From: Vulcanimicrobiota bacterium | GTDB taxonomy: Bacteria > Vulcanimicrobiota > Xenobia > Xenobiales > JADMJV01 | Direction of reading: 5' to 3' | DNA length: 64,000 bases | NCBI GenBank assembly: GCA_019637395.1 | Contig: JAHBVR010000008.1 | Location: 62,001 to 126,000, forward strand | Shown: positions 8,309-15,825 of the stretch, piece after piece | Layout of the letters: every line of letters starts with the position of its first letter | How positions within the stretch are numbered: the first letter of the stretch is position 1 | Translations under genes and position numbers: made by a program | The notes under the pieces: generated by a model | Told to the model about the DNA's origin: nothing | The model's database searches: none | Seen by the model: the letters and a program-made list of their open reading frames with translations, nothing else

Positions 8309-9138
8309 TAGTTCTGGATTTGCAGACTGGATGGTAGTTCTCCTTCCGCGCGACGTTGTAGCGCGGCCTGGCGAAAGGCTTGCAGAATCGGCTCGGGGTC
8401 GAGGTAGGCGGGGTCATTGGGTGGTTGGATTTCCGGGTGCCACTGCAGTCCCAGCGCGAACTGGTCGTCGCGGTCGAGGCGGATGGCTTCGATCAGGGCG
8501 TCCTCAGGTGAGACGGCTTCGACGCTGAGGCCTTCGCCCAGCCTTTTGACCGCCTGGTGGTGCACGCTGACCACCGGATGATGGAGGCTTTCCCCATGAT
8601 AGAGTCGGTGCAGCCAGCTGCTGTCGATGAAGCGCACGGTATGGCTGGCGTGTACGCCGCTGTCGGGAGTTTTCTGGCTGCCGGCTCCTTCGCTGCGGTG
8701 GCAGATCGAATTAGGGAACTGCGAAGGTACATCCTGATAGAGGCTGCCGCCCAGGGCCACGTTGAGAAGCTGCATGCCACGGCAAATGCCCAGGATCGGC
8801 TTGCGCTGTTCGAGGAATTCCCTGACCAGGGCCAGTTCGTAGCCATCGCGCCGAGGGTCGCCGCACCATTCCTGACAGGCCGGCTCTTCCCCGTAAGCAC
8901 GTGGGCAGACATCGGCGCCGCCCTGGAGCACCAGGGCGTCCAGACTGTTGACCAGTTCGTCGATGCGGCAGGGTGCGTTCCATTCGGCGCCGGGTGAGGT
9001 GGGGATAAGAAAAGCCAGGTCGCCGCGGGACATAACCCAATGCGCCAGCGACTCCAGCAGCACCAGCACGGGCAGGCCCAGCGCCAAACCCGGATGAACT
9101 CCAGCCGGCACCAGGCTGGCCGAGATGCCTATCTTCAG
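8308..9138 (-). CDS. Peptidase C26 / PuuD-type gamma-glutamyl hydrolase
   Basis: Class-I glutamine-amidotransferase fold. The nucleophile is in LGICRGMQLLNVALGGSLYQ and the catalytic His-Glu in LGLQWHPEIQ, with LQGGADVCP earlier, as in gamma-glutamyl-GABA hydrolase PuuD. The first conventional start is GTG 9111, but the frame upstream encodes LKIGISAS, the usual first beta-strand of the family, and is open to a stop near 9190. No ATG, GTG or TTG covers that strand. A CTG at 9138-9136 would overlap the TGA of the preceding gene (CTGA), so the start given is tentative. The paralogous-fold neighbour upstream suggests a pathway handling gamma-glutamylated amines or peptides; the substrate is unknown. 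Confidence 0.75.
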   Translation of the reverse strand: MKIGISASLVPAGVHPGLALGLPVLVLLESLAHWVMSRGDLAFLIPTSPGAEWNAPCRIDELVNSLDALVLQGGADVCPRAYGEEPACQEWCGDPRRDGYELALVREFLEQRKPILGICRGMQLLNVALGGSLYQDVPSQFPNSICHRSEGAGSQKTPDSGVHASHTVRFIDSSWLHRLYHGESLHHPVVSVHHQAVKRLGEGLSVEAVSPEDALIEAIRLDRDDQFALGLQWHPEIQPPNDPAYLDPEPILQAFRQAALQRRAEGELPSSLQIQN

Positions 9139-9890
9139 GGGTTTGTAGCTGATTGGGGAACTCCCAGGACCATCTTGTCGATGAACTTTTCAATCACATC
9201 CTGGATGCGGGTGTCTTTCACCTGGTCGTCAATTTGACGATAGCGCTCGGGGGTCGCGGCATATTCGTGGGCATACTTGCGCATGCGCACCATGAAATCT
9301 TCGCGGCCCAGCTCGGGATGAAATTGCAGGCCGTAGAAAGGTTTGGCGGGGTGCTTGAGGGCCTGCCAGCGGCAGCGTTCCGAAGTGGCCAGCCAGATGA
9401 AGGGAGCGGGCACATCCTCCACCACGTCGTTGTGACCCTGTTGCGCCATGAAGCGCTCGGGCAGGTGGCCCAGGATCGGATCCTGGCGCCCTTCGGGAGT
9501 GAGAATCACCTCAAAAGTGCCCGTTTCTCCCTGTTCGGGACTGCGCACCACGCGACCGCCCACGGCTTTGGCCATGAGGTGAAATCCGTAGCATAGGCCT
9601 AGGGAGGGCAGGCCTTTGTCCAGAGCGGCCAGGGTGATGTCGGCCAAGGGCTCGAGGAAGGCCGGTTTGTCTTTGGCCACCGAGTAGTCACCGGTACCAC
9701 CGATAAAGATCGCATCCACTCCGTTGAGGATGTCAACGCCGGGGATCTGCTTGGTCAGGTCGATGACCTGCCAGTTCTCCTCCGAGAGATGGGCGGCTTT
9801 GGCCAGGCAACTGCGCTCATGGTCCACCATGTCCTGTTCCAGGCGGGCTTCGAATAGGAGAAACTTGAGTTTTTGTCTGTCTTTGGGCAT
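9135..9890 (-). CDS. Class-I glutamine amidotransferase-like protein
   Basis: 251 residues from ATG 9890. Triad residues are visible: Cys in [19 protein letters not shown] and His-Glu in [20 protein letters not shown] gives the early Gly-rich loop. This resembles stand-alone GuaA/PuuD-like amidotransferases that release ammonia or hydrolyse gamma-glutamyl bonds. It begins a minus-strand run of overlapping genes continuing into the C26-family hydrolase and hisC. The frame extends upstream of 9890 to 9995, but that part is AT-rich and overlaps a palindrome, so it is probably the promoter. Confidence 0.8.
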   Translation of the reverse strand: MPKDRQKLKFLLFEARLEQDMVDHERSCLAKAAHLSEENWQVIDLTKQIPGVDILNGVDAIFIGGTGDYSVAKDKPAFLEPLADITLAALDKGLPSLGLCYGFHLMAKAVGGRVVRSPEQGETGTFEVILTPEGRQDPILGHLPERFMAQQGHNDVVEDVPAPFIWLATSERCRWQALKHPAKPFYGLQFHPELGREDFMVRMRKYAHEYAATPERYRQIDDQVKDTRIQDVIEKFIDKMVLGVPQSATNP

Positions 9891-9943
9891 AGGCGGCAGT
9901 ATAGCACAGAAAATTTTGACTCGCAAAAATTCGCGCAAAAAAA

Positions 9944-9959
9944 TCATACCGTGGTATGA
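9944..9959. promoter_or_regulatory. Palindrome in the divergent promoter region
   Basis: TCATACC-GT-GGTATGA, a perfect 7-bp-arm inverted repeat, lies in the ~150 bp AT-rich region between the amidotransferase gene (minus) and the sigma factor gene (plus). TTGACT at 9915-9920 could be a plus-strand -35 element, but no good -10 follows at 16-18 bp. The palindrome has the size of a dimeric repressor site. Whether it controls one or both genes cannot be told from sequence. Confidence 0.35.
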
Positions 9960-10041
9960 CGATCGGATCACCCCGTTAGGATTACATGAGAGCAAGAACC
10001 TTGGAGTGTGGTCCAGGGACGCAATAAGGGGTTTGAGTGTG

Positions 10042-11025
10042 ATGAGTCAGGTAGCACAACGTTCGAATAGCTCCGGTAAGAAGATGCGCTGGGTGCGCTC
10101 GCATCGGAACCTGTCGGCCGAACCCGATCAGATCAGCCTGCAGTCCTATCTGCAGGAAGTGGCCGGCCTCGAGTTGCTCACCAAGGAGAAGGAGTTCGCT
10201 CTGGCTCAGGCGGTCCAGAATGGCGACCAGCAGGCTCGTCAGGAGTTGGCCGGGGCCAATCTGCGTCTGGTCCTGAGTATGGCCCGCCGCTATGTCGGCT
10301 CGGGAATGTCGTTCCTCGACCTGGTCCAGGAGGGCAACCTCGGCCTGCTGGAAGCGGTCGACAAGTTCGACCCGAGCAAGGGTTTCCGCTTCTCCACCTA
10401 CGCTTGCTGGTGGATCCGCCAGGCCATCACCCGGGCCATCGCCAACAAAGGCCGCACCGTGCGTCTGCCGGTCCACATCCATGACGTGGTGCAGAAATAC
10501 TCGCGGATGACCGAAGGCAAGGCCGGGGAGACCAGTTTCGCGGAGATTACCCAGGAGCTCTTCCCGGTGGATCAGGAGATCTTGCGCCGTAAGCTGTCGC
10601 GTTCGCTGAAACGCCCGGTGGAAGCGCACGACGGCGAGTACCTGGCTCGGGTTCAGGAACTTCAGAGCGAGTCGATGCGCCGTCTGCGTACCGTGCTGCT
10701 GATCGCCCAGGAACCGGTTTCGCTGGAAACTCCGCTCGGCAACGACGGCCAGGAGACCAACCTGGGTTCGATGCTGCCCACCAACGACTGCGAGATGGCC
10801 GCCCATCTGCGCGCTCAGGAGTGGGACTGGCTGATGTCCCACCTCAACGAGAAGGAACTGGATATTCTGCGCCAGCGCTACGGCCTGGAAGGCGCCCAGC
10901 CCCGCACCCTCAACGAGCTGGCCGAAGAAATTGGCGTCAGTCGCGAATCCGTCCGTCAGGTCGAGGTGAAAGCCCTGAAGAAGCTGCGCAGCGTACTTCT
11001 CAAGGACGGTTGGGCCTGCAACTAG
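10042..11025 (+). CDS. Sigma-70 family RNA polymerase sigma factor, group 2 type
   Basis: 327 residues from ATG 10042; an adjacent in-frame GTG at 10039 is equally well placed behind AAGGGG at 10025-10030. Region 1.2 is seen as [14 protein letters not shown], region 2.2-2.4 as [20 protein letters not shown] and [19 protein letters not shown], region 3 as [11 protein letters not shown], and the region 4 helix-turn-helix as [20 protein letters not shown]. It lacks the long region 1.1 of the primary sigma factor, so it is more likely an alternative (RpoS/SigB-cyanobacterial-like) factor. The frame is open upstream to 9724, but that overlaps the divergent gene and is not coding. Its TAG stop shares the palindrome CTAG with the stop of the converging gene. 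Confidence 0.88.
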   Translation: MSQVAQRSNSSGKKMRWVRSHRNLSAEPDQISLQSYLQEVAGLELLTKEKEFALAQAVQNGDQQARQELAGANLRLVLSMARRYVGSGMSFLDLVQEGNLGLLEAVDKFDPSKGFRFSTYACWWIRQAITRAIANKGRTVRLPVHIHDVVQKYSRMTEGKAGETSFAEITQELFPVDQEILRRKLSRSLKRPVEAHDGEYLARVQELQSESMRRLRTVLLIAQEPVSLETPLGNDGQETNLGSMLPTNDCEMAAHLRAQEWDWLMSHLNEKELDILRQRYGLEGAQPRTLNELAEEIGVSRESVRQVEVKALKKLRSVLLKDGWACN

Positions 11026-11606
11026 ATCTGGATGGTGTTATCCATCAGCTCTCGGCGGCCGTGCTCGATTTTGCGCTCGAGGATGCCGGCTTCGTCGATC
11101 ACGTATTGGCCGACGTGTATCAGGGGAGGGGAATAGGCGTGGATAGAGACGGCCGGTTCGCCGTGAAGATGGTTGACCGCGTGGATGTAGCCGGCTCCGC
11201 CGGTGCGCACGGTGCCGGGAGTCATTTCCACCTTGGAGGCGCCGGAGGGGAGCAGCATTTGCCTTTCCAGGATGGTGCCCTGGACACACATGAGCGCGAC
11301 CTCCGAATGATCATGGTCGTGGAATCCCGTGGCCTGGCCCGGCATCCAGGAGAGGACCCATACGTCGATGCGGTCGTCCTCATAGAGCAGGCGGTAGCGC
11401 CGGCGAGTGGGATCCTGAACGACCAGGGGTTGCCAGAGTTCGGGTTGGTCGGCGATGGCCTGGACCAGTTGGCGCAGCTTCTGCTGCTCTAGAGCACCCT
11501 CAGGTTGCTGTTCACTTATCAGTTGGCCACACTGATGGGCTAAATCGGCCGGAGGGCGAAGAACGTCCCACCATTCCTGGCGGACGACGGCTTCGCGGCG
11601 AACCAT
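11022..11606 (-). CDS. Cysteine dioxygenase family protein
   Basis: About 194 residues from ATG 11606 (an upstream TTG at 11612 is possible; GAGGTG lies 10 nt before the ATG). Cupin iron-ligand segments are visible: [20 protein letters not shown], with the His-x-His pair, and [19 protein letters not shown] with the third His. The ending [13 protein letters not shown] is typical of bacterial cysteine dioxygenases, which oxidise L-cysteine to cysteine sulfinate with O2 (family knowledge). Other thiol dioxygenases are possible. It converges on the sigma factor gene with a 4-nt overlap. Confidence 0.82.
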   Translation of the reverse strand: MVRREAVVRQEWWDVLRPPADLAHQCGQLISEQQPEGALEQQKLRQLVQAIADQPELWQPLVVQDPTRRRYRLLYEDDRIDVWVLSWMPGQATGFHDHDHSEVALMCVQGTILERQMLLPSGASKVEMTPGTVRTGGAGYIHAVNHLHGEPAVSIHAYSPPLIHVGQYVIDEAGILERKIEHGRRELMDNTIQI

Positions 11607-11660
11607 TTCCAAATTACACCTCGCGGTATCTGAAGTTCTGAGCTGGCGCGGCGGGTCCTA

Positions 11661-12386
11661 CTAGTGACGGCCCAGTTGGCGCAGGAATTTGCGAACCGGT
11701 TCGGTGCCTGTGTCGGAAAACTCGAGTCCTACCAGAAAGTGCTGGCTGCGCACGTCTTTGCGGCAACTGCGCACGGTGCCGGCCTCATCCAGTTTGGGGC
11801 GTCCCACCACGTCGCTCTGCAGGCGCACGCTGGTGCCGGCCTGGATGCCTACCTCGCTGAGGAAGAGCGCTCCACCCAGACCCAGGTTGCGCAGTTGGCC
11901 CTCGCACAGGCGATCGCCCGCGCGATTGGCCAGGTAGGCAATGCCCTCAGCCGGCACGCGCACGTGGGCGCGGCGCTCTTTGACCCGGTTCTGGCCGGCG
12001 CCCAGCTTGTCCAGGGCGGTTTTCACCCAGGACACATTCTTTTCTTCGTTGCTGCCCACGAACATCATACCGGCCAGCCACTGGTTGTTGCGCTGCTGGC
12101 ACCAGATAACCCGAGCCGAGAGGGCCAGGCCCGGATAGTCGCGGCCCTCAATCGCCAGCACCGTGTTTTTGCGCAGTCTTCCCGAGATTTCGACGCGCAG
12201 TCCCAGGACGGAAATATTGAGAACCGTGGCCGGGGCCCCCAGCCCTTCCATTCCGACTTTGATGCGGCAAGGAATACGCACGGCTCGGCGGCGCTCAGCC
12301 TCAATGATTTCCTGGCCCAGAAGAAAGGAGCGCAGCTTCGAGAATACGTTGAGCATGGTCGGGTTTTCGCTCGCTCTGGGAAACAT
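11661..12386 (-). CDS. Protein with two PilZ domains
   Basis: 241 residues (an internal ATG at 12356 would give 231). Two c-di-GMP-binding signatures occur in tandem: ERRRAVRIPC with NISVLGLRVEISG in the first half, and ERRAHVRVPA with NLGLGGALFLSE in the second. Each pairs the RxxxR and D/N-x-S-x-x-G motifs of PilZ; the second has Gly in place of Ser (NLGLGG), which may weaken binding. PilZ proteins are c-di-GMP effectors of motility, pili or polysaccharide secretion, fitting the many pilin genes in this window. The ~230 bp upstream (12387-12620) holds no convincing gene. Confidence 0.8.
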   Translation of the reverse strand: MFPRASENPTMLNVFSKLRSFLLGQEIIEAERRRAVRIPCRIKVGMEGLGAPATVLNISVLGLRVEISGRLRKNTVLAIEGRDYPGLALSARVIWCQQRNNQWLAGMMFVGSNEEKNVSWVKTALDKLGAGQNRVKERRAHVRVPAEGIAYLANRAGDRLCEGQLRNLGLGGALFLSEVGIQAGTSVRLQSDVVGRPKLDEAGTVRSCRKDVRSQHFLVGLEFSDTGTEPVRKFLRQLGRH

Positions 12387-12620
12387 TCCTAGGGTGCATA
12401 ACGCCGTGGTTACAGTTTGGCAATAAAAAGATACAGGATGGTAACAAAAGCCGAAAGAGTTTTATTGAATTTTATCGTGCCGGGCTGCTATCGTAACAAC
12501 AGGCGAGGGACCCCAGAATTCGATTGCCGACGGGCGATTGACTTCTTTCTCTCACCTGCTCAATTTGCTCTCCAAGAAGTCCTGTGCTGCCCTCTCCTGT
12601 AGAGGGTATTTTTCTGTACG

Positions 12621-13691
12621 CTACAGGCGGCGGAGGATGACGCTGCCGACCGAGTAGCCGGCGCCGAAGCTGCACATGATGCCCTGGTCGCCTTTGGCCA
12701 GGTCATCGTGGTAGCGGTGGAAGGCGATGACCGAACCGGCCGAGCTGGTATTGGCGAATTCGTTGAGGATGACGGGGGCTTCCTCGAGGGTAGCTTCGCG
12801 GCCGAGCACGATTTTGGCGATAAAGTCATTCATGTGGCGGTTGGCCTGGTGCAACCAGAAGCGTTTTATTTCGGCCACGCCGATGCCCAGTTCGTCCAGG
12901 TGAGCCTGCAGATGGCGGGCTACCAGCGGCACCACTTCTTTGAAGACAGCTCGCCCGTTCTGGCGAAACAATTTGTCGGCGTCGTGGGCGCGCTCTTCGT
13001 GGCAGCGGTTCAAGAAACCGAAGTTGTTGCGGATGTTGTTGGAAAAAGAAGTGGCCAGCTTGCAACCGACAATTTCCCAACCGCTGGACGCATCCGCCTC
13101 GATCACCATGGCTGTGCAGGCGTCCCCGAAGATGAAGTGGCTGTCGCGGTCGCGGAAGTTCAAATGAGCCGAGGTGATTTCCGGATTGATCACCAGCACT
13201 CGCCGGGCAAAACCGGTGCGCACCGCCTGGACGGCGTTGGCCGCGGCAAAGGTGGCCGAGCTGCAGGCCACGTTCATGTCGAAGGCCCAACCCGCGCAGC
13301 CCAGCGCCTTCTGGACCTCTACGGCTACGGCCGGGTAAGCGCGCTGCAAATTGGAGCAACCCACGATCACCCCATCGATCTCCTCCGGCGCGCACCCCGC
13401 CGTCTGCAAAGCCTGGCGAGCGGCGGCGCAGCTGATGTCGCACTGAATCGACCACTCCTCGTCGGGCCGCTCCTCGATGCGTGGCTTCATGCGTTGCGGA
13501 TCGAGAACTCCCACCTTATCCACTACATAACGCCGCTGAATCCCCGAGGCTTTTTCCACGAACTCGACGCTGGAGAGCGCCATGCCGGCCACGCCCGCGG
13601 CGTAGGCATTGAAAGACTGGACCAACTCTTCATTGGTGATGATGTTTTCGGGTGTCCACAACCCGGTTCCGGTCAAGATGGGCGTATGCAT
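12621..13691 (-). CDS. FabH-like beta-ketoacyl-ACP synthase III
   Basis: 356 residues with the thiolase-fold Cys-His-Asn triad: Cys in NVACSSATFAAANAVQA, His in FWLHQANRHMNDFIAK and Asn in NEFANTSSAGS, plus the C-terminal MCSFGAGYSVGSVIL. It is longer than housekeeping FabH (~317) and has an insert after the N-terminal strand (EKASGIQRRYVVDK), like the beta-ketodecanoyl-ACP synthase subgroup. Members condense acyl-CoA with malonyl-ACP. It lies 33 nt downstream of the fumarylacetoacetase gene in the same direction, so it may extend or prime on an acyl unit from that catabolic operon; this is inference. Confidence 0.85.
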   Translation of the reverse strand: MHTPILTGTGLWTPENIITNEELVQSFNAYAAGVAGMALSSVEFVEKASGIQRRYVVDKVGVLDPQRMKPRIEERPDEEWSIQCDISCAAARQALQTAGCAPEEIDGVIVGCSNLQRAYPAVAVEVQKALGCAGWAFDMNVACSSATFAAANAVQAVRTGFARRVLVINPEITSAHLNFRDRDSHFIFGDACTAMVIEADASSGWEIVGCKLATSFSNNIRNNFGFLNRCHEERAHDADKLFRQNGRAVFKEVVPLVARHLQAHLDELGIGVAEIKRFWLHQANRHMNDFIAKIVLGREATLEEAPVILNEFANTSSAGSVIAFHRYHDDLAKGDQGIMCSFGAGYSVGSVILRRL

Positions 13692-13724
13692 GGCGGCCAG
13701 TTCTCGACCCTAAACTCAGACCCT

Positions 13725-14954
13725 TTACAGAATGGCTCCGCGACATTCTCCCAGGCCCAGGCTGCGGAAGCCGGCTCGGCGCGCCCAGCCGCGCAAGACC
13801 ACTTCATCGCCCTGCTGCAGAAAGGTGCGCGTGCTACCATCCTGCAAAGCCACCGGCCGGCGGGGCTGACCCGGACCGACCCAGGTCAGTTCTAACAGGC
13901 AGCCGGCGCTTTCCGGCGTCTCGCCGCTGATGGTGCCGCTGGCCAGCAGGTCCCCCGGGCGCATGGGACAACCGTTGGAGGCGTGGTGAGTGAGCATCTG
14001 CCCTAAAGTCCAGAAGAGATTTTTGGAGTTGCTGCGCGAGATGATCTGTCCCCCCAATTCCACCTCCAATTGCAGATCCAGGGCGCCTTCACGCTGGTCT
14101 GCCGGGTCGTTCAGATAGTCTAAAGGCGGCGGTGAATGGGCAGCGGCCGGGCAGAAAAAGGGCGCCAGCGCCTCCTGGGTGGTGATCCAGGGAGACACGC
14201 TGGTGGCGAAGCTTTTGGCCAGAAACGGCCCCAACGGCTGGTATTCCCAACGCTGGATGTCGCGGGCCGACCAGTCGTTCAGGAGCGAGACTCCGATCCA
14301 GTGATGGCGCGCTTGAGCCAGTTCGATAGGCTGACCCAGCGCATTGCCGTGGCCTACCCAGCAACCCAGTTCCAGCTCGTAATCGAGCATCTTGCAGGGG
14401 CCAAAGACGGGGGCGGGGGCCTCGTCGGCCTTGAGTTGACCGGAGGGGCGGGGCACGGGTGTACCGCTGACGACCAGACTGCTGGCCCGTCCGTGATAAC
14501 CGATGGGCACCCAGGTGTAGTTGGGCAGCAAGGGATTGTCGGGACGAAACATCGAGCCCACCCGGGTGGCGTGGTGAATCGAGGCGTAGAAGTCCGTGTA
14601 GTCTCCCACCACGAAAGGCAGAATCAATTGGACTTCGGCCAACGGCCGCAGGAAGTGACGGTGCCCGGCCAACCAGGAAGTTGTCGAGGTCAGCTGTTCG
14701 AAGAGCCAGTGGCGTAATTCGCGGCGCGCTGCCGGGTCGGCCAACCCCAGCAAGTTGCCCTGGCTCAGGTCGGATACAGGTAAGGATTTCTCGCGGGCGA
14801 TGGCGCTCAGGTCGACCACCTGATCTCCGATGGCCACCAGAGCTCGCCCGAAGGACCGGCCCAGGGGCAGATGCTGCACCGGGAAGGGAGTCTCCGGCAG
14901 ATTGGCCGATTCGACCCAACTGGTGGCCTTTTCGTCGTGTGTGTGATCTAGCAT
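13725..14954 (-). CDS. fahA: Fumarylacetoacetase
   Basis: About 409 residues from ATG 14954, which overlaps the upstream gene's TAG by 7 nt. The N-terminal SH3-like part shows NLPETPFPVQHLPLG; the hydrolase domain carries FVVGDYTDFYASIHHATRVG, containing the metal Asp and catalytic His, then YHGRASSLVVSG, ELELGCWVG, and SLLNDWSARDIQRWEY. It splits fumarylacetoacetate to fumarate and acetoacetate, the last step of tyrosine/homogentisate degradation. No homogentisate dioxygenase or isomerase is in the window. The frame runs open upstream but there overlaps the neighbouring gene. Confidence 0.92.
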   Translation of the reverse strand: MLDHTHDEKATSWVESANLPETPFPVQHLPLGRSFGRALVAIGDQVVDLSAIAREKSLPVSDLSQGNLLGLADPAARRELRHWLFEQLTSTTSWLAGHRHFLRPLAEVQLILPFVVGDYTDFYASIHHATRVGSMFRPDNPLLPNYTWVPIGYHGRASSLVVSGTPVPRPSGQLKADEAPAPVFGPCKMLDYELELGCWVGHGNALGQPIELAQARHHWIGVSLLNDWSARDIQRWEYQPLGPFLAKSFATSVSPWITTQEALAPFFCPAAAHSPPPLDYLNDPADQREGALDLQLEVELGGQIISRSNSKNLFWTLGQMLTHHASNGCPMRPGDLLASGTISGETPESAGCLLELTWVGPGQPRRPVALQDGSTRTFLQQGDEVVLRGWARRAGFRSLGLGECRGAIL

Positions 14955-15808
14955 ATCCAACCCATTTCTTGTAATTCTTGCAGCGGCTCGCGGAAGGAGC
15001 ACGAGCCGAAACTGCGGCCTCCGCGCTGCCGGTATTCTCGAATTTGTTCGATGTTGCAACTCCAGCGCTCCCAGTGGAGGCCCTGGCTGTCAGCCGTCGG
15101 AGTCCCATCGCTCCCCAGTTGCTCGACCAGTTCGTCCTTACTCAACTGGCCGCACCAGTGCAGGCAGGCCAGCGTGAACAGGCTGGTGAAGCCAAAGCAC
15201 CGGGCTCTCGGGGAGCCTGAATCGTAGCTGAGAGCGTATTCGCCGGCGCGAGCGTGATGCAAGCCGGCGGTAAACTTGTAGGGCACGCCGGCTGCGTGAG
15301 CTTTTTCAAGAAAGTCGGCCACCTGGTCGGCGGCCGGAATACCTTCCGCTTGGACCGAGCCGGTGCGCAGTTTCAAACCGAGTCGGGCGGCCTGAGGAGC
15401 GCAGAAAGCGGCCGCCTGGGCAAAGGCAGGGGAGGTTACTTCAAAGAACAGACGATAATTCCAGGCCCGGGACCATTCCGAGGCGGTCTCGCTCCAGGCC
15501 GTTTCCAGCGTATCCACACGGACTGCTTTGCCGACGCGAGCGTGAAAGTCGGCCACCAGACTCAAGTCCTCGGGTTTGGCCAGAAGTGCGCTGATCAGGA
15601 AGGAATCTGTGGAAACCACCAGTTCGGCCAGTTCGGGCAGGGCCGAGCCGGCGCAAATCAAGCGACCCAGCATGGAAGGGGCCGGGCCTTGTTGATCGGC
15701 GCGAAAATTGGCCAGGCTAGCGGCTAAGGAAAGAGCCGCCGGCGGAAAGGTGCCGGCGTAGTCGATGAGGTTTTCTAAGAAAAAATGCTGGGCCGGATGC
15801 TTGATCAC
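14948..15808 (-). CDS. Conserved hypothetical protein next to fumarylacetoacetase
   Basis: 286 residues from GTG 15808. I do not recognise a characterised family. The N-terminus FFLENLIDYAGTFPPAALSL and the segments PSMLGRLICAGSALPEL, RLFFEVTSP, and PYKFTAGLHHA alternate beta-strands and helices in a way that suggests an alpha/beta barrel. The C-terminus has FGSCSFREPLQEL. It lies 17 nt after the coiled-coil gene and overlaps fahA by 7 nt, so it is co-translated with it and may act in the same aromatic-acid pathway. No signal peptide is seen. Confidence 0.7.
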   Translation of the reverse strand: MIKHPAQHFFLENLIDYAGTFPPAALSLAASLANFRADQQGPAPSMLGRLICAGSALPELAELVVSTDSFLISALLAKPEDLSLVADFHARVGKAVRVDTLETAWSETASEWSRAWNYRLFFEVTSPAFAQAAAFCAPQAARLGLKLRTGSVQAEGIPAADQVADFLEKAHAAGVPYKFTAGLHHARAGEYALSYDSGSPRARCFGFTSLFTLACLHWCGQLSKDELVEQLGSDGTPTADSQGLHWERWSCNIEQIREYRQRGGRSFGSCSFREPLQELQEMGWIC

Positions 15809-15825
15809 GGACCAGCGCTTCTTAG

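Noticed and set aside
12417-12602. 61-codon plus-strand frame in the gap before the FabH-like gene
   Set aside because: No ribosome site, no recognisable fold, AT-rich intergenic sequence.
12708-13895. 395-codon plus-strand frame opposite the FabH-like gene
   Set aside because: Antisense shadow; the minus strand has the full catalytic triad.
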